Positions 21,298 through 45,982 of a stretch of DNA of 64,000 nucleotides are shown here, piece by piece. The number at the start of each line of letters is the position of its first letter. Positions within the stretch are counted from its first letter, which is position 1. This DNA comes from Incurvaria masculella (taxonomy: Eukaryota; Arthropoda; Insecta; Lepidoptera; Incurvariidae). The stretch covers positions 9,806,001 to 9,870,000 of the forward strand of contig OX335665.1 of assembly GCA_946894095.1 (NCBI GenBank). The letters are read 5' to 3'. The notes under the pieces are model-generated. The model ran no database searches. It was given only the letters and a program-made list of their open reading frames with translations, and was not told the origin of the DNA. The position numbers were made by a program, and so were the translations under genes.

Positions 21298-22533
21298 CAC
21301 AAGCTGTCATAATTATGTTTTACCACAAAGTTTATGTCATTACGAGACAAAAGAGCAGTTTTAGGAATGCTATGCAGCTATGGACCAAACTGAGAACTAC
21401 TTCATATGTTCTGCCTTATTTTACTATTATTACTTTTATTTAGTATTACTGGCACTCATTTTCAGAGATGGAAATCGTTGGATTACGTCGCATTGCTGAT
21501 GCAGCTGTATAATTAGGTTTTAGAAATATGCATTTTAGGTTTCACTGAGAACCAGACAAGGAAAAACTTATTTTATTGAATATAGTGAAAGAAGTTACTT
21601 TACCTGAGTTAACAAAATTTTTTGGTGATAAATTATCCACTCATTTCAATAAACTTTCAAAATTAATGCTGAAGAAAGGAAATTCAGGGCAAGCGGATGT
21701 GACCGAACTGACAGCATTTGGGTGGTGGAAAAATAGGGGTTGGAAATTTGACATCTGACTGCGTTCAAACACCAAGATAGTTAAGAGCAATTTTGCGTTC
21801 CGATTTAAATATTTTTTTATTCGTGAATAAAAGGCAAAATTCAAACAAAATAATAGTTAATGACGTGACTGTTATTTATCCTTGTATTGCAATCAGTTAC
21901 CATAGATAAAAAAACCTTTTATTCGGCATTCATTTGGTAGCACACTACACAGAAATTGTCAAAAAATAAATAAATTACATTGCTATTTTATACATGTTAA
22001 TATTATTTATAAATACACAACTGACATCGCCTACAGTGTTAAAGAACGGTTTAAGAGCATCCTCATACCTAAACATTTTGGACCTATTAAAACGAGATAG
22101 CCAGAGCCCGACGTGTCGCTTAGCTAGAGCAGCTCGAAATAATTCTTTCCAAATGTGACCAACCCGCATAACGCGTGAAACCGGTTTTTTTATAGTTTCG
22201 TTAAGGAAATTGGGAAAAGTTAAAGATGTTCTTCGCTGAAAGGGTAGATAATGTGAACATCTTTGAAATGGTATTAAAATAAATATTAGTTAATATCAAT
22301 ATAAGCCGCAAACTTGAAAAATAATATATTTGAGACCTGACTTCAATTTTTTTTTCCATGCATAAAATATCAATTTCTCTAAAATTTTTCTTTCTGTTTT
22401 GGTAGAACGTTAGCTGGAATTATACATGTTTTTTTCATGTTCTCATTTCATAGAGATCAGGAAATAAACGCAATTAAACTATTCGCATTGGCTAGTATAA
22501 CCATCTTAAGAGCTTTATATACAATAATAATGC
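21298..22533. other. Non-coding, nothing recognised
   Basis: AT-rich DNA right of the minus-strand gene. Its promoter or 5' UTR exon should lie here or further right. I cannot point to a convincing start site. A short reading at 21576-21758 has no recognisable family. Confidence 0.35.
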
Positions 22534-24668
22534 TTTTTTTTTATTTATTTATTTGGAGGAAACACAGATACAGATAAAGTAATAAAACAGTAAGTTAACA
22601 AAAGACTATAGAACTAACCTGCATCCTAACCTATTCCTCGCTAATTAATTTATACATAAATTAGAGTGACAGTATAGCAGTCCTATTGAGCCATGTTTTT
22701 TATTTTGTGCTTGAAGTTGCGCTGAGAGTCAAAGAAGATGTCTAGGTCAGATAAGTTCTTATTATAAAGCGAACACATTCTATGCAAAGGGTCCCTAAGG
22801 CCAGCGTTGGTGCGTGTCCGACCAAGGTGGAATAAGTCACTGCATCTGGTGTTTTTTGACGGTACTCTAAGACATACAAGTTGGAGCAGGTTTGGACTGT
22901 CAAGAACATTATTGCATATCTTATGTAGCATTATTAGGTCAAAGTGTGCACGCCGATTAGAAAGGGCGGAGAACTTGTAATCTATCAACATTTTTGCATA
23001 AGACCGCTTTCGATCATTCATTTTAAAACTTAGAAATCTAAGAAACTTTTTCTGCACACTCTCTATTCTATCAGAATAAACCTCATAGAAAGGGTTCCAT
23101 ACTGGAGTACAATATTCAAGTTGAGAACGAACAAGCGTAAAATATAAAAGTGAGAACGTTTCAAGTTTCCTGAAAGACCTGCTAGTCCTAGTTATAAATC
23201 CAAGTAAACTAAAAGCTTTATTTATAATACTGTCGACGTACTCACCGAAGTGCAGTTTTGAGTCAAAAATGACACCTAAATCTCTTATACTGTGAACTCG
23301 CTCGAGGGTATGTCTTCCAATGTGATACTGGTGAAAAATTACTTTTTTATTTTTCGTAAAAGTGATTTGATTACATTTATTTAAATTTAAAGAAATTTTA
23401 TTTTCAGTGCAGAAATGTTCGAATCGTTCTAAATCACGTTGAATCAGTAAACAGTCACTTAATGTACACACTGTTGCAAACAGTTTGATATCATCAGCGT
23501 ATAAAAGAAATTTACAATAAGAAAAGCATTTCACAACGTCATTAATAAACATAATAAAAAGTAAGGGGCCAAGAATTGATCCCTGCGGAACACCTGATGA
23601 AACTGAAACCCAACTGGAGATATTGCCCCGTAGTGACACTGCTTGTTGCCTATTAGTAAGATAAGAAGCAAACCATCTCATTAAGCTACCCTTGATGCCG
23701 TTAAACATAATTTTTTGCAGGAGTATAAGGTGATCGACTTTATCGAAGGCCTTTTTAAAGTCACACTAAACTGCGTCAACCTGTCGACCAAGGTCCATGT
23801 TTTTGAATAAAAAATGGGAGTAAATAAGTAAGTTACTAGCTGTCGATTTATCTTTGACGAACCCATGCTGTTGTGCAATAATATTTGGTGCAAGTACAGG
23901 ATAGACGTGGTCGTGTACCAGCCTCTCAAAAAGCTTAGCTATTCCCGATAATATAGAAATAGGCCTATAATTTTCAACTTTTTGACGAGAGTTCCCTTTG
24001 TGCACTGGAATTATATAGGCCAATTTCCATTCATCAGGAAAATAACCTTCAGCCAAACATTTGTTAAAAAGCAAGGTAAGTGGAGCACATAGAGATATTG
24101 AGGCGTATTTAAGAAAGTAAGGTGGAATTTTATCAGGTCCTGCTCCTTTATTAGGATCTAGTAAGGTGAGTGCCCTATACACACCGACTTCTGTTAACGT
24201 GATTTTATCGATAAAATCAGTGCCCCAATCCTTTGATTGCTTATCCTTTAAAAGTTCTTCCACATCATGATGTTGGTCAATAGAAGATGGCTCAAATGTG
24301 GATTTGAAAAACCGAGAAAACATATTACAAATATCTTGACAATTGTCTGATTTAATTCCTTCAAAAGACATTACTGCTGGATAGTCGTCGAAAGATCTTA
24401 ATGTCGAAACGTAAGACCAAAAACTTTTGATATTGTTTTGCATCGATGTTTCAACTGTATCAAAATATTTTTTATGACATTCACTAGCAAGTTTTTTAAA
24501 ATTAGAACGTAAAAGGGAGAATTTGGGATAGTCTGAAATATTTTTATATATTTTCCATTTAAGCCAGACCTTGTCTCTTTTTCTAGCCAGTTTTATTAAG
24601 TTAGTTGTATACCAAGCAGGAAACTTATCACTTTTCTTGATAGAGTATCTGCACCATACGCATGCTAT
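22534..24668 (-). pseudogene. 5'-truncated LINE with reverse transcriptase, one in-frame stop
   Basis: The minus-strand frame runs from about 24668 to the stop at 22683 and is broken only by a TAG at 23766-23768, where related elements have a residue before CDFKKAFDKVDH. It contains YRPISILSGIAKLFERLVHD, SGVPQGSILGPLLF and the YADD catalytic box, followed by thumb and C-terminal sequence. A TAAA-rich tail lies at 22534-22560. The endonuclease and ORF1 are missing. It is a jockey/CR1-like LINE, distinct from the one at 15254-20340. Confidence 0.87.
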
Positions 24669-24691
24669 ACATGCGTATGTTGCAGATACTC
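24643..24691. repeat. 22-bp inverted repeat at the truncated LINE end
   Basis: Arms 24643-24664 and 24670-24691 are complementary with one mismatch around a 5-nt loop (CTATA). The left arm reads GAGTATCTGCACCATACGCA followed by TG. It lies exactly where the LINE coding frame begins. Confidence 0.75.
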
Positions 24692-24751
24692 AAATATTGT
24701 ATCTCTTTGCAATTATTTACACCACATTTTTCAAACGTAGATAAAATTCAA

Positions 24752-25125
24752 TGGCCCAGTGGCGCGACACTTCGGCGATCGCTCTCCGAAGTTAAGCATC
24801 GCTGGGTCCGGTCTGGTCTTGGATGGGTGACCATACGACCGTTGAGAGAGGCTGGCCGTGGTTCGGATTCCACGTTAAGCTGTAGGTCCCCTCCCTTACT
24901 TACTAGGTGGCAGGGTTTATCCCGCCCGGGTTGGTACCATCGCATTGGATGAACGATGGTCGAAGCGGCAATGAAAATTGTCCGTGTTTTCCATCCAGTT
25001 CAATGTAGCCGTGAAATATAAGGGAGGTCCTGGCATGGCACCTAGTTTCCATGTGGTGTGTTGGGCTAATACCATGACAGAAGGTGTGGTATTAGCCATC
25101 CATGTCCAGTCACATAAAAAAAAAG
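24752..25125 (+). mobile_element. SINE with 5S rRNA-derived head
   Basis: Positions 24787-24832 match the internal promoter half of eukaryotic 5S rRNA: GAAGTTAAGCATCGCTGGG (box A region), then GTCTGGTCTTGGATGGGTGA, ending CC (box C region). The body that follows, from GGCTGGCCGTGG through GGTTGGTACCATCGCATTGG, ends TATTAGCCATCCATGTCCAG and an A-tract at about 25113-25122. Known 5S-derived SINEs form the SINE3 class and use the TFIIIA-type pol III promoter. Confidence 0.85.
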
Positions 25126-25405
25126 GCGGGAATCTATTTTCTTCAAAAATGAAGAGCCAAGGGCTCTTGCCATACAGATAGCTCATATGAGCGAATTTTT
25201 CCAAGTTAACATAAACATATTATGCAGCCGTATTCAGAAGGAGCGGACTAACTTTGATGCGCCGGACTAAACCGATCTGGGAAAAGCGAGCTGATTGATG
25301 TCAGCAAGGGATGGCACAAAATATTTCCACTCCCGCAGGAGCTGACTCAATAAAGGTTTATTTCTATCTACATCAGCGATCCAAAGCCTCTGCAAACAAC
25401 ACTTA

Positions 25406-25573
25406 GGCTGAGATAAATAGTCGTTACTGAAACTAATGCTAACGCAAAGTAGTACTTTGTGACGTCAATTGGCATTGCTTTGAGATTTCGTCCATACAAA
25501 ATGTGTCAAAGTGGCGTCACACAGTACTACTTTCCGTTAGTCTTAGTTTTCGTTACGACTATTTATCTCAGCC
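25406..25573. mobile_element. 168-bp Harbinger-like MITE, TTA-flanked
   Basis: The ends are inverted repeats of about 60 bp starting GGCTGAGATAAATAGTCGT. TTA duplications are at 25403-25405 and 25574-25576. It is almost entirely hairpin. Confidence 0.85.
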
Positions 25574-25730
25574 TTACTAATCCATCCGCTTGGATCAAAG
25601 GTACGAGCTACCATACACTAAATTTGGCCTTTGGTCCAGGATTGCATGGAAGTCAAATCAAAGCTACACACAAAACATATCCTAGACTGGTATAGAATGT
25701 ATTTTTAACTACATTTTTTTCTCCTCTGGT

Positions 25731-25970
25731 CTAGAAAAGGTGAGGATCCTGCTGGTGATCCGAAGGAAGATCTTCAAGGAACTCTGGAGAGTTCGCGACC
25801 CATTTTTGCAACTGACAATTACTCGCCGATCTTATGATTCCGAGGAGCTCACCCCCCAGGATGCTATCAGCCCCTGAAACTATATCGTCTACATAAACAT
25901 CCAGTTCCAAAATGACAGACGCCCGAGGATAGCCATCTATTGTTTGGGTCACCAACCACAATACATACAT
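25731..25970 (-). pseudogene. Fragment of Bel/Pao-type LTR retrotransposon reverse transcriptase
   Basis: About 79 codons containing the catalytic box VYVDDIVSGADS, followed by LQKWVANSPEFLEDLP, a pattern characteristic of Bel/Pao pol proteins. The upstream and downstream pol domains and LTRs are absent, so it is an isolated relic. Confidence 0.75.
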
Positions 25971-26039
25971 ACCTTCACCTCGCTTTAACGGGCGTTTAGG
26001 CAGAGATTATAAAGTGCCATACGGTACGTTCACAGCACA

Positions 26040-26640
26040 CCGCTTTCTCTTCATTTACAGGCATACATAATAAGTCTCGCTTCCATACATATGTGTGAGC
26101 ACCAGTACACAGTTATGTATCGCCATCCTAGCTGTAGGCGTAATCACCCGGCTTTTCATTATTATTATGTTATTTATATCACTAGCAGCTTGAAGCTGAC
26201 GCGTGAATTTCATTTTTCCCGGAGTGCACTTGTGTATTTTTTTTATTTTTAAATTGGTATTATTAATAACGGCATTCATTGCGCCGTTAAATCGATTTCC
26301 AGCACTCACTCTTCTTTCTATGTCCTTATCACACTTCCCATCGCTGTAAATAATGCTTCCTAAATATACGAAGTCACTCACCTGTTCTAATATTTCATTA
26401 TTTATACTTACATTTCACCCAGTCATTGCTTCTTCTCGCTCGAAAACCATTATTTTCGTCTTACTTGCGTTTATTTTCATACATCGTTCGTTGCACGCAT
26501 CATTAATGGAAGATACCATTAGCTGCATTTATTCCGCCATTAACGGTATTATGATAGCATCGTCAGCATATAGGAAAGCATTTGATGAGTATTTGGCCCA
26601 TTCGTTATTCCAAGCCTGAAATCATTATTTAGCCCGACAT
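26040..26640 (-). pseudogene. Degenerate LINE reverse transcriptase relic
   Basis: On the minus strand, FLYADDAIII marks the catalytic box. About 100 codons further on comes SDFVYLGSIIYSDGKCDKDI, typical of the RTE/R2-like LINE group. At least two in-frame stops interrupt it (after PLMAE and after AMTG). No ends are recognisable. Confidence 0.72.
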
Positions 26641-26879
26641 CTGTCCACAATAAGTTTAAACAACCAAGGTGACATCGCACACCCATGTTTCGACACCCTA
26701 GAGATCAATCAATCAAAGAGATATTTGATCTGCTTTGAAAAACCGACCACCGTGTGGGCCAACATTCCAATATTTACAAACCTGACCAAATACCTCACCC
26801 GCCACGTTGGCCATTAGGTGGCGAAAATGTTAGCAAACGTGAAGAGCCGCCTAACACTAACACTATTGAAATGTCAACT

Positions 26880-27075
26880 ATATTTTTCTACTGGCAATAT
26901 TGTCGCGCCTGCGCTCTCCCGCTCGAAGCTCTCGCGAACCGATCCAGCAGCGCCGCCATTTTGACAGTTGTTTGTGGTGGATTCCAATTCAAACTCCAGT
27001 GAAAATATTTGTGTCAACTCCACTCGAATAATATAAACTGAAAGTGAAGACTCAACACGAGAAAGTTTTAACTAT
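26880..27075 (+). promoter_or_regulatory. Candidate promoter and 5' UTR exon for the CTDSPL2-type gene
   Basis: A GC-rich patch (CGCGCCTGCGCTCTCCCGCT, then CGCCGCCATTTTGACAGTTG) breaks an AT-rich background and leads into leader-like sequence with an initiator-like TCCAGTG at about 26996. Exon A of the CTDSPL2-type gene opens with an acceptor, so an upstream non-coding exon is required, and this is the best-looking candidate. I could not find a clear donor, and the link is inference only. Confidence 0.25.
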
Positions 27076-29090
27076 AAGCTTGTGACATTTAAAGATACAT
27101 TCTGCTTCGTTTGTCTGTCACAAGCGGTCGATTGGCTAGCCGCCGTGCGCCAACCTTTTGTTTAGATTTATTGCCTATCTTCCCATTTAAGAGGGAAAAG
27201 TGTATCTTATTAATATGTAGGGGAGCAACCTGCTTATTTTGATGTTACATACGCCTGGTATTTTATAGCATTTCTGTTGGAAAAGTCAATAAATAATGTT
27301 GGCGCCAATACACAGCGGCTTCCGACAAAAATAGAAGAATTTACATCTCGATTGTTACAATGCGTAGCGTTCGACTCTGAAGTACGGTCCCTACCTACTT
27401 AATTACTATTACTCTGGAATTTTTACTTTAGTTTGGATCGCTGAGTACATGTAAGTAAAAACCATTTTTTGAGAATGCTAATTACCTTTATAAGGTTTAC
27501 CAATAAAAGGGTACGTAGCCAGGTCCCTCCGTAGCGCATTGAATTTATGATGTTTTCACGTCCCCTGTCCACGAATAGCAAACACACGAAGCCTCATTTT
27601 CGTCATGTATTAACCCACTTAAATTGTTGAAGCTAAAACTATTAAGCATTAAACATAATAGATGCAGAGGGATTGTATTTGAATAAAGCCCCTAGAAAAA
27701 AAATTAAAAAAATATATATACCTACTAAATACCTCAAAAACATACGTTTGCGCGACATGAGAAGTTGCGGAAACCAAAAAAAATCACGTTTCAAAAAATC
27801 AGAAATCATGCTTGAGAAAGCTATCAAAATGGCGTCGGTATCTTGTTTGTCCGCCGCGAAGTAAACCGGAAGCGAGTTGCCCACTGTTAACACTAAAAAC
27901 AGCGACGCAACACAGAACACAAAGCATAAACTAATGTATCTAACCTAACCTAACCTACACCGCCGCGCCGCCTGCAACGCCGGGGGGCGGCGACACGGAC
28001 ATGCTCAATACGTTAAACACAAAGAGAAAACGATAACAGACCACCGCACAGTACAACCAAAAGGCGACTGAACAGTCGACTGAACAGAATGTAGGGAGAC
28101 TAATCGATTGCATTGATCAATCCAAACCAACTGCACAACGTGTGTTGCCACTATATCATACTATAATTACCCCGATCTATTCTTTTTATGTATTATGGTT
28201 TTTGGATCTATTTCGAAAGCCCAACCAAGTGAAGTTGGTGGCTACGCCGAAAGACTCGCTTGGTCGGCCCCTTCGCTTAAGCGACTGCACTCGACCTTCG
28301 CCGCGGCGGGGTGGTCGCCCGCTCGCTTCGCTCGCGACCTCCCACCGCCACGCGCCTACGGTCTCGTACCGTTCGCTACGCTCGGGACCTCCTGCGCGAG
28401 CTTTCGTCTCCGCACTTCTAAAAAACACTCTAGGGATGACGCACACCAACATGTAATGTCGGGGCGGCTAAGTCGGTTTTGGAGCAATTTAAATACACCA
28501 CTATTATTTTACGTCCAAAAATACTACAATTACCACACAATGTGGGTTAATGCATTTCACCTGGCAACTACGTATTGACCGTGAAACGGAGTGATCCATG
28601 AGCGAGCGCGCGCCAATTGATAATTACAAATTTTTGGAAAGTTTGAATATTTTTTTTAATATGAAGGAATTGTTTCCGCACTATAATATTTTCATGGGTA
28701 GGTCCTAGAAGGTCGATCTTTCATCCTATCCATCCAGCTAGCTTCAAATCCAGGGTCTTTATTCAAATACACAGCCGATGCAGAAAATATTTGGTCACTT
28801 GGAAAACTTTCAAAATTGTGTTCCTTAAAGCAGCGTTTCCCAACCCCATCCTGTGGGGCACGTGGTCGGTGAGCCACGAGGCTGTTCGCCCTGAAGAATA
28901 AAGTAGCACAGGACGGAGGAGACAGAAGGCACATTGTAGAAGAAATCAAGACCAATTTTCACAGCACCGTGATATCAGAAATTATGTAAAACATATGTAC
29001 TTGCTATATAATATTTAGAATACACGGCAATCGATCGGGTCTGGCATGAGGGCCTCCTTTTCAAAATCAAATCAAATCTTCCTAATAGCT
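27076..29090. other. Non-coding stretch with telomere-like bases and a GC-rich island
   Basis: It holds three TAACC units at 27941-27957, a GC-rich island of short inverted repeats at about 28205-28430, and a sequence starting CAGCGTTTCCCAACCC at 28832 that resembles a hAT-type terminus. No supported coding sequence: the ORFs over the island arise from its GC content. Confidence 0.4.
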
Positions 29091-29093
29091 GTT

Positions 29094-30085
29094 TTATGAT
29101 CCTGAAATCGTACCTCGAAAATAGACACTTTATGGTAAAATATGGAGATGCAATCACTAATTTAAATATTATTCGAGCTGGAGTCCCACAAGGCAGTGTC
29201 CTGGGACCCATATTATACCTCTTGTACACCTATGATCTTCCTACCACGACTAACACCACAACTGGGACATTTGCTGATGATACTGCAGTCCTCGCCTCGC
29301 ACCCTAATCCAAAAGTTGCTTCAGTCATGCTTCAAAGTAACCTGGACGAAATCGCAAAATGGCTGAAAAAGTGGAGAATACGCAAACGAACCAAATCTGT
29401 GCATGTCACATTTACGCTGAGACATGACACATGCCCACCCGTAACCCTCAACGGTGTTCAGATACCTCAAGCCAATGATGTTAGATACCTTGGTCTTCAT
29501 CTAGATAGAAGACTAACCTGGCAAAAGCACATCTTTACTAAAAGAAAACAACTAAGCCTGCAATTACGGAACCTATATTGGATGCTGGGCCGCAATTCTC
29601 AACTGTCACTAGAAGCAAAGTTAATGCTGTACAAAAATTTAATAAAGCCAATCTGGACCTATGGTATCCAGCTCTGGGGTACAGAATCCAAATCAAATAT
29701 TGCAATTTTGCAAAGGTTTCAGTCAAAAATGCTCAGAATAATTGTGGATGCGCCCTGGTACATCACAAATAACTTACTGCACGATGACTTATCTATCCCT
29801 ACCGTCACAGAAGAGGCAAAAAAACTAACACAACGATATAAAGAGCGCATTAGAACTCACCCAAACTTCCTGGCTACCCACCTGATGGATGAAAAGCCCA
29901 CATATCGCCGATTGAAGAGGAGAATTCCTCAAGACCTCATAATAAGATGATCCCTTCACCTTTGTAAACTATTAGGTTGCTTCACTGGAAGCAATCCTAG
30001 AAAGCCAACACTAACAATTCACATAACTATTACTGAATGTCCAAATATGCGACAGATTGTAATATAAAAGGGAGATAAAAAAAAA
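29094..30085 (+). pseudogene. 5'-truncated jockey LINE, C-terminal ORF2
   Basis: The open frame at 29096-29950 carries [14 protein letters not shown], the FADD box and the same C-terminal layout ([33 protein letters not shown]) as the element at 15254-20340, so the two are relatives. It then has a 3' UTR and an A-rich end near 30070-30085. The RT palm N-terminal part, the endonuclease and ORF1 are missing. Confidence 0.85.
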
Positions 30086-30248
30086 TATAATATTTATTGA
30101 CCATTTACAGAATTATTCAGAATGGGTGGACTAATTTGAATATGCAGATTATGTCCGTACTAAGTCGCACTTTGTGTGTTTAGTCCGGTGCTAGTCCGCG
30201 CATTAAATGTTGACAGTTCACTCTGAATACAACTGTTAGGGATTGTGA

Positions 30249-30434
30249 TGGTGAGATTCATAGACATTACTCGTGCTTGGCTTAGCCAAAGCATGGCTTT
30301 CCACTGTCAAATTTGACATTCAGTCCATACATCTTATGTCAAAACTGACAGTCGAAAGAAATACTTTGGCTTAGCCAAAAATAGTACAAGGATAATAGCA
30401 AAAGGAGTACAAGAAATGTCTATGGATCTCAGCA
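30249..30434. mobile_element. Possible small MITE with imperfect inverted ends
   Basis: GAGATTCATAGACATTACT near the left edge is inverted as AGAAATGTCTATGGATCTC near 30413-30431, and TTGGCTTAGCCAAA recurs inside both halves. The boundaries are approximate. Confidence 0.5.
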
Positions 30435-30466
30435 TTAGACCATTTTCAAAGGAAACACTGCTTTAA

Positions 30467-30945
30467 GGTAGGTCCCGCCCAATTCCCCATACTGACGTGG
30501 AAAGAAGATCATGCGCATATTTCTTGTCGGTGATCCAGAATTATACTCGTAACAGCTGTATTTGTTCATACTAGATGCTTGATGACTATTGGCCTTGTAC
30601 AATTCTGTTTGGTTCTAAGTTGTAAGGTCTGAAAGTTCGAATTTTTCACCCGTTTTTATACAATAAGTTTGGACATGAATGACTCCACAATAAAACAAAA
30701 CATCTTAGAAATCTTTGTAATCAAGCCTAACTTGTTCCATGAAGAATCAAAAGTTTTTGTTTGATTTTTGTTCGTGATTTACTTTTAGCTATAAGTCATT
30801 TTGTAACTAAAATGTTTGTCAAATGAAACACTATGCGCATTGTTTGCTTTATGGACGTGTTGCATCCTTCTCTTCAGGAAGACTGTTTTTTTCTTTAAAA
30901 CAGAGCAATAGAACAATTTTGTACCGTGCCCGCGAATAAGTCACC
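30467..30945. mobile_element. TTAA-flanked MITE, diverged 479-bp copy (copy 3)
   Basis: Flanked by TTAA at 30463-30466 and 30946-30949. Its interior aligns with 17980-18521 (for example AAGAAGATCATGCGCATATT and the TTTTGTACCGTGCCCGCGAA segment), but the terminal repeats have decayed and the right end is shortened. Confidence 0.75.
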
Positions 30946-31466
30946 TTAAAGGAACGATAGTATTATTTATTCGTAGGTAAAAAAAATGGTTTTAGAAAAC
31001 TCAACCTGCCAGGTTTAGTTTTCAGTCCTCTTTAATGATTCTAGAATTGCATCGGCAACACTTCCGCAGCATTGTAGATAATCAAGTCCCAGAAAATTGT
31101 GTACAATGACCAACAAATATACCAAAGTATTGACGCAACACATGACCTTTGTTTTGTTCTTGATGAAAAAGAAGTCAAATATGATAATAATCATGCACAT
31201 TTTGTACCTTTAATTATCCTCAAGAAACCATTTTATATTTTCTTTTTAAATCTTCAGAATTAAACTTTTTCCGACCACCCTATTTTCTCAATAATTAAGT
31301 TCATCCTTTTTTTTTATGGAACAGTAGTTACAAGCAGGTATGAAATGTCTAGTGTTAGGTGTACTTAGATATCTATTTTAGGCTATGTAGGTATATGCTT
31401 TAGACATGTAGGTTCCTGGATGTTCTGAAGAAACTAAGTATTCATACAAATTTAAATATATTTCAG

Positions 31467-45708
<14,242 letters not shown>

Positions 45709-45976
45709 ACAGCACCGCGCGCCCGTCCGCCGCCGACACCGTCCCACGACTACCCGGACAGGTGAACGTAACGTTGCACATGTTGCACCCGTGTGCTCAT
45801 CCTGTACTATTGTGTTAGCAAGCGTTGATCGCTGACTTCCCTGAACATTTTGTGACTTGGCAGCTACATGCACGGTTGCGTGTGAGGCTGCGGTGGGAAG
45901 CGATCTCCCACTGCGCTGCGTGTGTCGTTACAATATCAGTGCATTTTTATTGTTCGCAATCTTCCTTCATCATTTA

Positions 45977-45982
45977 AATAAA
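45977..45982 (+). terminator. Candidate polyadenylation signal of the CTDSPL2-type gene
   Basis: AATAAA 269 bp after the stop codon. Another AATAAA near 50980 follows a long stretch of UTR-like sequence, so a longer alternative 3' UTR is possible. Confidence 0.5.

Noticed and set aside
24787..24832. Genuine 5S rRNA gene
   Set aside because: Only the internal-promoter half matches, and the sequence continues directly into the SINE body and A-tail.
27642..27920. 92-codon minus-strand ORF with a hydrophobic start
   Set aside because: Looks like a signal peptide, but the rest is low-complexity hydrophobic AT-rich translation with no cysteine pattern or exon boundaries.
27941..27957. Interstitial telomere (TTAGG)n
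   Set aside because: Only three TAACC units; such short runs occur by chance and the same bases appear near 12468.
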